Source: Sphingopyxis sp. (GTDB lineage: Bacteria > Pseudomonadota > Alphaproteobacteria > Sphingomonadales > Sphingomonadaceae). Taken from it: DNA of 13,886 bases. The stretch spans positions 1 through 13,886 of the forward strand of contig JACEST010000044.1 of NCBI GenBank assembly GCA_013911715.1, given 5' to 3'. Made by a program: the position numbers and the translations under genes. Below, one piece after another: positions 1 to 5,978 of the stretch. Each line of letters begins with the position of its first letter. Within the stretch, counting starts at the first letter, position 1. Under the pieces are notes generated by a model. That model was not told where the DNA came from. It worked only from the letters and a program-made list of their open reading frames with translations, and ran no database searches.

Positions 1-456
1 GACATCCGCTGGGCGGGGCTCGCGAGCGCGGGGCGCTGGCTGATCAAGGATCTGGGCGATGAATATCGGCCCGACAATCCGGGGCTGTCCAAAGGCCTCA
101 AATATCTGCTCGGCATTTGCGCGAAAGCGCCCGAACGCCCCGACATCCTCACCCGCGTGCGCACCGACCTTGTCGCCGCGCTCGGCACAGCGGGCGTGCT
201 GCTGCTCCCCACCGCGCCGCAGATCGCGTTCAGCCACGATGGCAACGCCCCCGCCAATCAGGCAGACTTCACCGGCCTGGCCAATATCGCCGGGCTGCCC
301 GCCATCGCTATCCCGGCGGGGTGGAGCGACGATGGGCTGCCTGTCAGCGTCCAGCTGGTCGGGCCGGCGCACAGCGAATTGCGGTTGATCGCATTGGCGC
401 GCATCATCGACAAAGCATTGCGGGCATACCGCCGCCCCGCGACTTTCGGATATTGA
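1..456 (+). CDS. Amidase, C-terminal part (5' end outside window)
   Basis: This is the last 151 codons of an amidase-signature family enzyme (GatA-like fold), open from the first base and ending with TGA at 454-456. The family hydrolyses carboxamides to acid plus ammonia or amine with a Ser-Ser-Lys triad. The triad lies upstream and cannot be checked. What is visible is the conserved C-terminal core: LLLPTAP, then a stretch running through FTGLANIAGLPAIAIPAG, then GLPVSVQLVGP and a closing helix. This matches the end of GatA, 6-aminohexanoate-cyclic-dimer hydrolase and similar amidases. It is followed after 12 bases by the HapK-like gene and looks like an upstream member of the same operon. 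An amidase beside a PuuE-like hydrolase fits breakdown of an amide or imide substrate, which is inference. The exact substrate class cannot be told from this part. Confidence 0.88.
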   Translation, partial: DIRWAGLASAGRWLIKDLGDEYRPDNPGLSKGLKYLLGICAKAPERPDILTRVRTDLVAALGTAGVLLLPTAPQIAFSHDGNAPANQADFTGLANIAGLPAIAIPAGWSDDGLPVSVQLVGPAHSELRLIALARIIDKALRAYRRPATFGY

Positions 457-468
457 AGGAGACCGACC

Positions 469-774
469 ATGCGCATCATCTGTCTGTTCAACCTGAAGGA
501 AGGCGCGAGCGCCGAGGCCTATGAGGCCTGGGCGCGTGGCAGCGACATTCCCGGCGTCAACGCGCTGGGATCGGTCAAGGCCTTCACTGTCCACCGTGCC
601 ACCGGCCTGTTCGGCAGCGATGCCAAGCCGCCTTATGACTATGTCGAGGTGATCGACATTCACGGGATGGACGCGTTTGTTGCTGATGTGACCAATCCCG
701 AATTTCAGAAAGTGGCGGCAGCGTTCGGTGAATTTACCGACAATCCGACGTTTATTCTGACCGAAGATTTGTGA
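469..774 (+). CDS. REDY-like HapK family protein
   Basis: Small cytoplasmic protein of 101 residues with no signal peptide. It has the look of the REDY-like/HapK family, an alpha/beta ferredoxin-like (dimeric alpha-beta barrel) protein named after a prodigiosin-cluster gene. Supporting features are a start beta strand (MRIICLFNLK), SDIPGVNAL at 25-33, a VHRATGLFG segment at 41-49, the acidic strand YDYVEVIDI at 56-64 and a helix ending in FGEFTDNP. The start is set by a good GAAGGAG ribosome site just after the amidase stop. Its biochemical role is not established. Members often occur beside SDR and catabolic genes, as here. It may bind or isomerise a small cyclic intermediate, which is inference. 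Family assignment is from recall of the pattern and is fairly but not fully secure; a generic dimeric alpha-beta barrel (EthD-like) protein is the alternative. Confidence 0.78.
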   Translation: MRIICLFNLKEGASAEAYEAWARGSDIPGVNALGSVKAFTVHRATGLFGSDAKPPYDYVEVIDIHGMDAFVADVTNPEFQKVAAAFGEFTDNPTFILTEDL

Positions 775-781
775 TTCTAAC

Positions 782-863
782 CCCGTTCGTGTCGAGCGCA
801 GTCGAGACACGCCGATGGCGCACACGACCTCACAGCCTCTCGACTTCGCTCGAGGCGAACGGG
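782..863. repeat. Palindromic intergenic repeat, family A, copy 1
   Basis: Two 26-base arms in inverted orientation (782-807 and 838-863) match at 23 positions. Each has the core CGTTCG..TCGAGCG.AGTCGAGA. The element fills almost the whole gap between the HapK-like gene and the SDR gene. It resembles the abundant palindromic repeats scattered through sphingomonad genomes. As RNA it would fold into a long hairpin inside the operon transcript. Confidence 0.8.
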
Positions 864-885
864 AAGGTGGATGGAAAGAAGTGAA

Positions 886-1680
886 ATGAAGTTTACCGGC
901 AAAACCATCGTCGTCACCGGCTCGGGCAAGCTCAAGGGGCTGGGGCAGGGTATCCTCCAACGCTTCGCCGACGAAGGCGCGACCTGCGTGGTTTCGGATC
1001 TCAAGATTGACGACGAAGCAGCCGCCATCGCCGACGAGCTGCGTGGGCGCGGGGCCATGGTGCACAGCATCGCCTGCGACGTGTCCGACCCTGCCCAGTG
1101 CACCGCGCTGGTCAACCGGGCCGTCGCCGCCACGGGCCGTCTCGACATTTTCGTCAACAACGCCGGCATCGGCTTCATGATGAAGCCGCTGCTGGAAGTT
1201 GACCCCGGGGATTGGGCGACGGTGATTGCGGTCAATCTGTCGGGTGCCTTTTACTGCACACAGGCGGCCGCCAGGGCGATGATCGCCGCTGGAAACGGCG
1301 GGCGCATCATCAACATCGCGTCACAAGCGGCCAAAACCGGCTTTCCGCACCTGCCCGCCTATGTCAGCTCAAAGCACGGCATGATCGGCCTGACCCGCGC
1401 CAGCGCGGTCGAGCTGGGCGCGCATCGCATCACCGTCAACGCCGTCTGCCCCAACCATGTCACCACCGGGCTGGGCGCGCAGCAGAATGAATATTTCTCG
1501 AAATTACTGGGGTTCGACAGCGTCGGGGCCTACCTCAAGAATATGGCCGCCAAAAACCCAATGGGGCGTCCTGGCTTGCCATCGGATACAGCGGCGGCGT
1601 GCGCGTGGCTCGCCAGCGACGATGCCTGCTATGTCACCGGCGAGGCGCTGAATGTCTCGGGTGGGGAAGAGATGCACTAA
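886..1680 (+). CDS. SDR family NAD(P)-dependent oxidoreductase
   Basis: Classical short-chain dehydrogenase/reductase of 264 residues, cytoplasmic, expected to interconvert an alcohol and a ketone using NAD(P)(H). The Rossmann start is VVTGSGKLKGLG at 9-20. The cofactor-stabilising NNAG is at 91-94. The catalytic tetrad is complete: N117, S146, Y159 and K163 (YVSSK). ACDVSD at 63-68 is the usual adenine-binding region, and D38 at the end of the second strand (VVSDL) favours NAD over NADP. The glycine loop is two residues longer than the usual TGxxxGxG. I chose ATG 886 because GGAAAG lies 7 bases upstream and the protein then starts six residues before the first strand. ATG 871 would add MERSE and lies too close to its GGAAGG. 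The substrate is unknown. Confidence 0.92.
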   Translation: MKFTGKTIVVTGSGKLKGLGQGILQRFADEGATCVVSDLKIDDEAAAIADELRGRGAMVHSIACDVSDPAQCTALVNRAVAATGRLDIFVNNAGIGFMMKPLLEVDPGDWATVIAVNLSGAFYCTQAAARAMIAAGNGGRIINIASQAAKTGFPHLPAYVSSKHGMIGLTRASAVELGAHRITVNAVCPNHVTTGLGAQQNEYFSKLLGFDSVGAYLKNMAAKNPMGRPGLPSDTAAACAWLASDDACYVTGEALNVSGGEEMH

Positions 1681-1684
1681 TAAG

Positions 1685-1798
1685 CCCTCTCCCCTTCAGG
1701 GGAGAGGGTTGGGAGAGGGGGAGTCTCTCTCGACATATCACAAATGGGCTGGGTCTGACTCCCCCTCTCCCCGGCCCTCTCCCCTGAAGGGGAGAGGG
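1685..1798. repeat. Palindromic intergenic repeat, family B (nested hairpins)
   Basis: Two hairpins, CCCTCTCCCC/GGGGAGAGGG with TTCA or TGAA loops (1685-1708 and 1775-1798), have perfect 10-base arms. They sit at the ends of a larger inverted repeat of about 42 bases (1685-1725 against 1757-1798). So the region can form either two small hairpins or one long stem with a 31-base loop. It lies between the SDR and deacetylase-like genes. Its right arm contains the purine-rich stretch that serves as ribosome site for the next gene. Confidence 0.85.
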
Positions 1799-1805
1799 GG
1801 ACTAG

Positions 1806-2672
1806 ATGAATCACGAACGCATCGACTGGCCGAACGGCGCCAAAATGGCACTGTCCATCGTCGTCAACGTCGAGGAAGGCAGCGAACAGAGCATCGCGCG
1901 CGGCGACAGGGGCATGGAGCCGGTCGATGAGCTGGGCATCTTCATCAAGGCACCGATCCGCAACTATGCCAATGAAAGCAACTATCTTTACGGCATCAAA
2001 GCGGGCGCGCCGCGCATCGTCAAACTGCTGCGCGATTTCGACATGATGGCGAGCTGGACCGTCGCCGCGCTGTCCCTCGAAAACCATCCCGAAATTGCTC
2101 GCGCCATCGTCGATCTCGGCCATGAACCCGTCAGCCATGGCTATCGCTGGATACATCAGTTCAAAATGGACGAGGCGCAGGAACGCGATTTCATCCGCAA
2201 GGCGGTCACTTCGATCGAGAAGAGTTGCGGCGTACGGCCCTTTGGCTGGCTGTCGCGCTATATGCTTACCGACAATACTCGCCGTCTGCTGATCGAAGAG
2301 GGCTTCACTTATCATATGGACGATTATTCGGGCGACGTCCCGTTTTGGGACAAAGCTGCGGTGCCCGGCAAGCCGATCATCATCCTGCCCTATCAGCTTG
2401 ATAACAACGACATGAAGATGTGGACCGACCCGGCGATGACTCCTGACCAGTGGCTCGCCTATGCCAAGCGCAACTTCGATCAAATCTATCGCGAAGGCGT
2501 CGAGGGCAACCCCAAGATGATGAGTCTGGGCCTCCACCTGCGCATCATCGGGCGGCCCGGGCGAATCTGGGCGCTCGAGCAATTCTTCCGCCATGTGCGC
2601 GCGCATGACGATGTCTGGGTGACCACGCGGCGGGCGATTGCCGGGCATTTTGCCGGGGTCTGTCCGCCGTGA
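1806..2672 (+). CDS. Polysaccharide deacetylase-family hydrolase, PuuE allantoinase-like
   Basis: Cytoplasmic protein of 288 residues with the NodB/polysaccharide-deacetylase fold, closest in pattern to PuuE, the metal-independent allantoinase group that opens cyclic ureides by amide hydrolysis. The first strand reads SIVVNVEEGSE (17-27), the position where PuuE has a VNYEEG-type motif and chitin deacetylases have the metal-binding TFDD. GHEPVSHGYRW is at 105-115, FTYHMDDYSGDVPFW at 167-181, and LHLRIIGRPGR at 243-253, typical of this branch. There is no signal peptide, so a cell-wall substrate is unlikely. Translation starts at ATG 1806 behind GGAGAGGGGG, which belongs to the repeat. Its stop overlaps the start of the crotonase-fold gene (GTGA), so the two are translationally coupled. 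It probably cleaves a C-N bond in a cyclic amide, imide or ureide. The exact substrate is unknown, and true allantoinase activity is not supported by any purine gene nearby. Confidence 0.87.
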   Translation: MNHERIDWPNGAKMALSIVVNVEEGSEQSIARGDRGMEPVDELGIFIKAPIRNYANESNYLYGIKAGAPRIVKLLRDFDMMASWTVAALSLENHPEIARAIVDLGHEPVSHGYRWIHQFKMDEAQERDFIRKAVTSIEKSCGVRPFGWLSRYMLTDNTRRLLIEEGFTYHMDDYSGDVPFWDKAAVPGKPIIILPYQLDNNDMKMWTDPAMTPDQWLAYAKRNFDQIYREGVEGNPKMMSLGLHLRIIGRPGRIWALEQFFRHVRAHDDVWVTTRRAIAGHFAGVCPP

Positions 2673-3427
2673 CCCTCACCCTCACCACCACCGGCCCCAT
2701 CGCCACGCTCCGCATCGACCGCCCGGCCAAGCGCAACGCCTTCAATCAGGCAATGTGGGACGCGCTGCCCGCTTTGCTCGCACAGGCGATGGGCGACGCG
2801 GCCGTGCGCGTGCTCATCCTCGCCTCGGCCGCCGACGGCATTTTCTGCGCCGGGGCCGACATTGGCGAACTGCTCGCCAACAAGGATGACGCCGCATGGC
2901 GCGCTGCCAACCAGGCCGCGATCAACCGCGCGCAGCATGAGCTTGCCCGCGCGCCCAAGCCAACGATCGCTTTCATCGATGGTGACTGCGTCGGCGGCGG
3001 GTGCGGCCTCGCGCTTGCGTGCGATATCCGGGTGGTTACCCCGCGCGCGCGAACCGGGATTACCCCCGCCAAGCTCGGCCTCGTCTATCCGCTCCACGAT
3101 ACCAAGCTGCTCGTCGATCTGGTCGGGCCGGGGCAGGCGAAACGCATGTTGTTCACCGGCGCGCTGCTCGATGCTGAAGAGGCGCTGCGCATCGGCTTGG
3201 TCGATATGCTCGCGGATAGCGCCGACGATCTCGCCGCCACCATCGCCGCCGCGTCGCCGCACAGTTGTCGTGAGATCAAGGACTTTGTCCGGCGGATATT
3301 GGACGGACAGGCCGATGACGATGCGGCGACGCTGGCGGTGTTTGCCGAGGCGTTTACCGGGCCGGACTTTCTGGAAGGAACGACGGCATTTGTGGAAAAG
3401 CGCCCTGCCAATTTCCGTCCGGGCTGA
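2669..3427 (+). CDS. Enoyl-CoA hydratase/isomerase (crotonase-fold) family protein
   Basis: Crotonase-superfamily protein of 252 residues, expected to act on a CoA thioester in the cytoplasm. Family marks are IDRPAKRNAFN at 16-26, the first oxyanion-hole segment FCAGADIGEL at 59-68, and the second, GDCVGGGCGLALACDIRV at 105-122. The two glutamates that add water in enoyl-CoA hydratase (rat E144 and E164) are not present: the first position is G113 in GGGCG and the second is near A134 in TPAKLGL. A plain hydratase is therefore unlikely. Isomerase, hydrolase, dehalogenase or C-C lyase chemistry is possible. The GTG start is fixed by a 4-base overlap with the upstream stop. The last codons and the TGA lie inside an intergenic repeat arm, so the C-terminal end may have been set by a repeat insertion. 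Confidence 0.88.
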   Translation: MTLTLTTTGPIATLRIDRPAKRNAFNQAMWDALPALLAQAMGDAAVRVLILASAADGIFCAGADIGELLANKDDAAWRAANQAAINRAQHELARAPKPTIAFIDGDCVGGGCGLALACDIRVVTPRARTGITPAKLGLVYPLHDTKLLVDLVGPGQAKRMLFTGALLDAEEALRIGLVDMLADSADDLAATIAAASPHSCREIKDFVRRILDGQADDDAATLAVFAEAFTGPDFLEGTTAFVEKRPANFRPG

Positions 3428-3502
3428 GCTTGTCGAAGCCCTGTCCTTTTCTTTGCCTGAGCCGAAGGAAGGACGGCCCTTCGACAAGCTCAGGGCGAAC
3501 GG
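3415..3502. repeat. Palindromic intergenic repeat, family A, copy 2
   Basis: Inverted arms of 34 bases (3415-3448 and 3469-3502) match at 29 positions around the core CTGAGCTTGTCGAAG. The left arm begins inside the crotonase-fold gene and supplies its stop codon (TGA 3425-3427). The right arm ends in CGAACGG, and its last two G bases form part of the GGAG ribosome site (3501-3504) of the VOC gene. Confidence 0.88.
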
Positions 3503-3512
3503 AGTTAAGTAA

Positions 3513-4406
3513 ATGACTATACACGGCACCATCCTCGGCGGCGTCATCAACACCCCCGATCTCGGCGCAGCGCTGACCGATTATGCAGGCATATTGGGCC
3601 TGACCGTCGTCGAGCAGACCACGCTGTCCGGCGATCTTGCTGCCAGTTGGGGCTGCCCGGCGAGCGCGGGCGTGGCCATGGCCATATTGCAACCCACCAG
3701 CGGCGCGCCCTGCTTCGTCCGCTTAGTCGAACAGCCGGTTCCGCATGATTTCGCGCCGACGCGCACCTTTGGCTGGGCGGCTTATGAATTCAGCGTGCAG
3801 GATGTATACGGTTGGCCCGAAAAACTCACCGGCAGCGGTTTTGACATTGTCGGCCCGCCCAAGGAAATTGCTGGCCTGCCTTATTTCATCCCCATGCAGG
3901 TCACCGGGCGCGGGCGCGAGATGCTCTACCTCAACGAAGTGCGCGAAAACACGCCTTCGTCGGACTTGCCCAAGGCCGCCGCGCCGGTCGACAAAATCTT
4001 CATCTGCATCCTCGCGACCCCCGATCGGCCCGGCGCGGTCGATTGGTACAAAAGCACCCTCGGCCTTGATGAAGGTGGCACCTATACCATCGAATATACG
4101 ATGCTGAACAAGGCCTTTGCGCTGCCCGATGGCACCCAGCACAGCCTGACGATGGTGCAGGCGGGGCGCAATCCGATTGCCGAGGTCGATGCCTATCCCG
4201 CCGCAGCCACGCCGCGCGCGCACCCGCCTGGCACGCTGCCGCCGGGCAATGCGCTGGTGACGCTGGCGGTGGATAGCCTCGACCGGCCCGGACTCGACTG
4301 GATTGCGCCGCCGGTGGTGCGCGACGGCCCGCTCTATGGCGGGCGGCTTACAGGAACGGTGCGTGGTCCAGCGGGCGAATTGCTGGAATTGGTCGAGGTT
4401 GGGTAA
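3513..4406 (+). CDS. VOC family protein (two glyoxalase/dioxygenase-like modules)
   Basis: Protein of 297 residues in the vicinal-oxygen-chelate superfamily (glyoxalase, bleomycin resistance, extradiol dioxygenase). Two modules are seen, and each contains the diagnostic helix: NTPDLGAALTDYAGILGL at 13-30 and ATPDRPGAVDWYKSTLGL at 168-185. The closing strands are REMLYLNEV (136-143) and GELLELVEVG (288-297). The usual metal-ligand histidine on the first strand of each module is absent (GG at 9-10; ICI at 164-166), so a standard extradiol dioxygenase or glyoxalase I is doubtful. A binding protein or a divergent isomerase is possible. The ATG follows GGAG by 8 bases. It is the last gene of the plus-strand operon and faces the quinone oxidoreductase gene tail to tail. 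Family is secure; activity is not. Confidence 0.85.
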   Translation: MTIHGTILGGVINTPDLGAALTDYAGILGLTVVEQTTLSGDLAASWGCPASAGVAMAILQPTSGAPCFVRLVEQPVPHDFAPTRTFGWAAYEFSVQDVYGWPEKLTGSGFDIVGPPKEIAGLPYFIPMQVTGRGREMLYLNEVRENTPSSDLPKAAAPVDKIFICILATPDRPGAVDWYKSTLGLDEGGTYTIEYTMLNKAFALPDGTQHSLTMVQAGRNPIAEVDAYPAAATPRAHPPGTLPPGNALVTLAVDSLDRPGLDWIAPPVVRDGPLYGGRLTGTVRGPAGELLELVEVG

Positions 4407-4420
4407 AGGGCAGCCGCGCT

Positions 4421-4493
4421 CCTGCGAAAGCAGGAATCCATCACCGAACCAAGGAGCAGTCAACAGCGGGTGATGGACCCCTGCCTTCGCAGG
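4421..4493. repeat. Palindromic repeat, family C, between convergent genes
   Basis: Two inverted 25-base arms, 4421-4445 (CCTGCGAAAGCAGGAATCCA...) and 4469-4493, match at 22 positions. Each arm also contains a small internal hairpin (CCTGC-GAAA-GCAGG type). It lies between the 3' ends of the VOC and quinone oxidoreductase genes, where it could end transcription from both sides. There is no T tract, so a terminator role is only possible. Confidence 0.8.
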
Positions 4494-4504
4494 GGAACAG
4501 TGAA

Positions 4505-5485
4505 TTACACCACCAGCACCGTCGACCCCGTCGTCCGCCGCCCTTCCAGATCGGCATGCGCGCGCGCCGCGTCGGTCAGCGCATAGCGCTGGCCAATCGT
4601 CACGCTCAGCACACTCGTCCGGGTCATGTCCCACACTCGCGCTACGCCCGCTGCGCGCTCATCGGCTTCGGCATAATAATCGAACAGCGTGGGCCGCGTA
4701 TTATAGAGCGAACCTTTCTGGGCGAGAATCCCCAGATTGACGCCGCCCACCGGGGCATCGGCATTGCCATAATTGACGATCAACCCGCGCCGCCCCGTCG
4801 AATCAAGGCTCGCCTCCCACGTCGCCATGCCGACCCCGTCGAATGTCACGCGCACGCCTTTGCCATCGGTCAGCTCGCGCACGCGCGGTGCGACCGGCTC
4901 GTGCGTGTACAGGATGACATGGTCGGCCCCGGCCCCGCGCGCCGCCTCCGCCTTCGCCGCGGTGCTCACCGTCCCGATCACCGTTGCCCCGACATGCTTC
5001 AGCCATTGCACCAGCAACAGTCCGACTCCGCCCGCCGCCGCATGCACCAGCACCGGCCAGCCGGCCTGCACCCGCGCGCATCGCTCGACCAGAAATTCGG
5101 TGGTGCACGCCTTGAGCAGCGCGGCTGCTGCCACATCGTCGCTGATCTCGTCGGGGGTGGCAAACAGCATAGCGGCGGGAATGTTGCGCGCGGTGCAATA
5201 GGCACCGATCAGCGGGCCAAAGGTGCAGACGCGCTGGCCGACGACAACGCCGGTCACGCCTTCGCCCACCGCCTCGACCACGCCAGCTGCTTCCATTCCC
5301 AGTCCGCTCGGCAGCGCCACAGGGTAAATGCCGCGCCGGTGATAGGTGTCGATGAAATTGAGGCCGACCGCCGTGCTGCGCATCCGCACCTCGCCTGCAC
5401 CGGGCGGCGGCAGGTCCGCCTCGACCCATTCAATGACGTCGGGGCCACCATGGGCCGAAAAACGGGCAGTCAGGGCTATGGTCAT
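4505..5485 (-). CDS. Quinone oxidoreductase, zinc-independent MDR family
   Basis: NADPH-dependent quinone oxidoreductase-like protein of 326 residues from the medium-chain dehydrogenase/reductase superfamily, cytoplasmic. It reduces quinones or the C=C bond of alpha,beta-unsaturated carbonyls. The Qor signature GLNFIDTYHRRGIYP is at 41-55, GLGMEAAGVVEAVG at 61-74, and the nucleotide-binding HAAAGGVG at 148-155. FDGVG at 215-219 and an NYGNA segment at 238-242 follow. The structural zinc cysteines of alcohol dehydrogenases are absent, as expected for this group. The start ATG lies 6 bases after the DUF1330 stop, so the two genes form a minus-strand operon. It may carry out a reductive step on the same substrate as the neighbouring operon, which is inference. 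Confidence 0.92.
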   Translation of the reverse strand: MTIALTARFSAHGGPDVIEWVEADLPPPGAGEVRMRSTAVGLNFIDTYHRRGIYPVALPSGLGMEAAGVVEAVGEGVTGVVVGQRVCTFGPLIGAYCTARNIPAAMLFATPDEISDDVAAAALLKACTTEFLVERCARVQAGWPVLVHAAAGGVGLLLVQWLKHVGATVIGTVSTAAKAEAARGAGADHVILYTHEPVAPRVRELTDGKGVRVTFDGVGMATWEASLDSTGRRGLIVNYGNADAPVGGVNLGILAQKGSLYNTRPTLFDYYAEADERAAGVARVWDMTRTSVLSVTIGQRYALTDAARAHADLEGRRTTGSTVLVV

Positions 5486-5491
5486 TGCCTT

Positions 5492-5815
5492 TCAGCCGGC
5501 CGCATTGATCGCGGGCGCTTCGATCAACAGCACCTGCACCTCGGCGATAGCTTCGCGCAGCTGCTTGACCGCAGCATATTCGGGTGAGTTCCAAAAGGCG
5601 AGCGCGGCGGCACGATCGGGCCATTCGCTGATCACCATTGAAGCCCCTGCAAAATCGCCTTTGCCGAAACGGCCTTCGAGCAGCTCTGCCCCCGGTGCGC
5701 GGAGCACATAGCGACCGCCAAATTGCGCCACCAGCCGTGCTGCCGCTGCGGCATAGCCGGTGATGAAGGCGTCGCGGTCGGCGATGCTTGCTGTCACGAT
5801 CATATATGCGGCCAT
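5492..5815 (-). CDS. DUF1330 family protein
   Basis: Small protein of 107 residues with the DUF1330 pattern, a dimeric alpha-beta barrel (ferredoxin-like) domain. Marks are the opening strand AAYMIVTASIADRDAF, the G-G-R-Y turn at 33-36 (FGGRYVLRA), the strand MVISEWPDRAAALAFWNS at 60-77 and SPEYAAVKQLR at 77-87, all typical of the family. It has no signal peptide. The start has AGGAG upstream (complement of 5821-5825). It is the first gene of the minus-strand pair with the quinone oxidoreductase, and is divergent from the TonB receptor across a 163-base promoter region. Its biochemical role is unknown; related barrels bind or rearrange small aromatic or CoA-derived compounds. Confidence 0.9.
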   Translation of the reverse strand: MAAYMIVTASIADRDAFITGYAAAAARLVAQFGGRYVLRAPGAELLEGRFGKGDFAGASMVISEWPDRAAALAFWNSPEYAAVKQLREAIAEVQVLLIEAPAINAAG

Positions 5816-5856
5816 CTCTGGCTCCTGCGGTTTTCAGCCTCGGCGCGCTGTGTTGC

Positions 5857-5878
5857 GATTTTGCGACACTGCAAAATC
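5857..5878. promoter_or_regulatory. Dyad-symmetric candidate operator in divergent region
   Basis: A perfect inverted repeat, GATTTTGC-GACACT-GCAAAATC, has 8-base arms and a 6-base spacer. It sits 41 bases upstream of the DUF1330 start, between it and the second dyad at 5897-5914. The spacing suits a dimeric regulator bound over the leftward promoter. No regulator gene is in view, so the binding protein is unknown. Confidence 0.5.
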
Positions 5879-5896
5879 TGTGTCACATGTGCTCAT

Positions 5897-5914
5897 AATT
5901 TGTCTGGACAAATT
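5897..5914. promoter_or_regulatory. Palindromic operator candidate, copy 1 (TTGTCTGGACAA core)
   Basis: AATTTGTCTGGACAAATT has perfect 8-base arms around a central TG. It lies 64 bases before the TonB receptor start and 81 bases before the DUF1330 start. The same core, TTGTC(C/T)GGACAA, recurs at 10359-10370 in the other divergent promoter of the window. Shape and half-site (TTGTC) resemble GntR/FadR-type operators, which is inference. Confidence 0.6.
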
Positions 5915-5978
5915 TGGCGCAAAGTGGATGTTGGCGCAAGCAATTCTATAGCAGTCTTGCTAACCTTGGGGGGTTGAG

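Noticed and set aside
782..863. Possible attachment site or insertion-sequence end
   Set aside because: There is no transposase or integrase gene nearby, no target duplication was seen, and related copies occur at other gaps, so it is a dispersed palindrome.
1685..1798. Possible transcription terminator after the SDR gene
   Set aside because: The paired GC-rich hairpins have no T tract and fit a known style of dispersed repeat; downstream genes lack an evident promoter, so I treat it as a repeat within the operon.
1677..2648. Minus-strand open frame of 323 codons opposite the PuuE-like gene
   Set aside because: It has no recognisable domain, is antisense to a gene with clear family motifs, and runs through the palindromic repeat. 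It is a typical GC-rich shadow.
1806..2672. Naming the gene allantoinase (puuE)
   Set aside because: Motifs are of that branch, but no ureide or purine genes are near and the neighbours suggest another substrate.
3723..4634. Minus-strand open frame of 303 codons across the VOC 3' half and the convergent gap
   Set aside because: Rich in Arg and Asp/Gly with no family pattern, and it crosses a repeat and overlaps two well-supported genes.
4556..5587. Plus-strand open frame of 343 codons opposite the quinone oxidoreductase
   Set aside because: Low-complexity Arg/His/Ala composition and no ribosome site; the opposite strand carries all Qor signatures.
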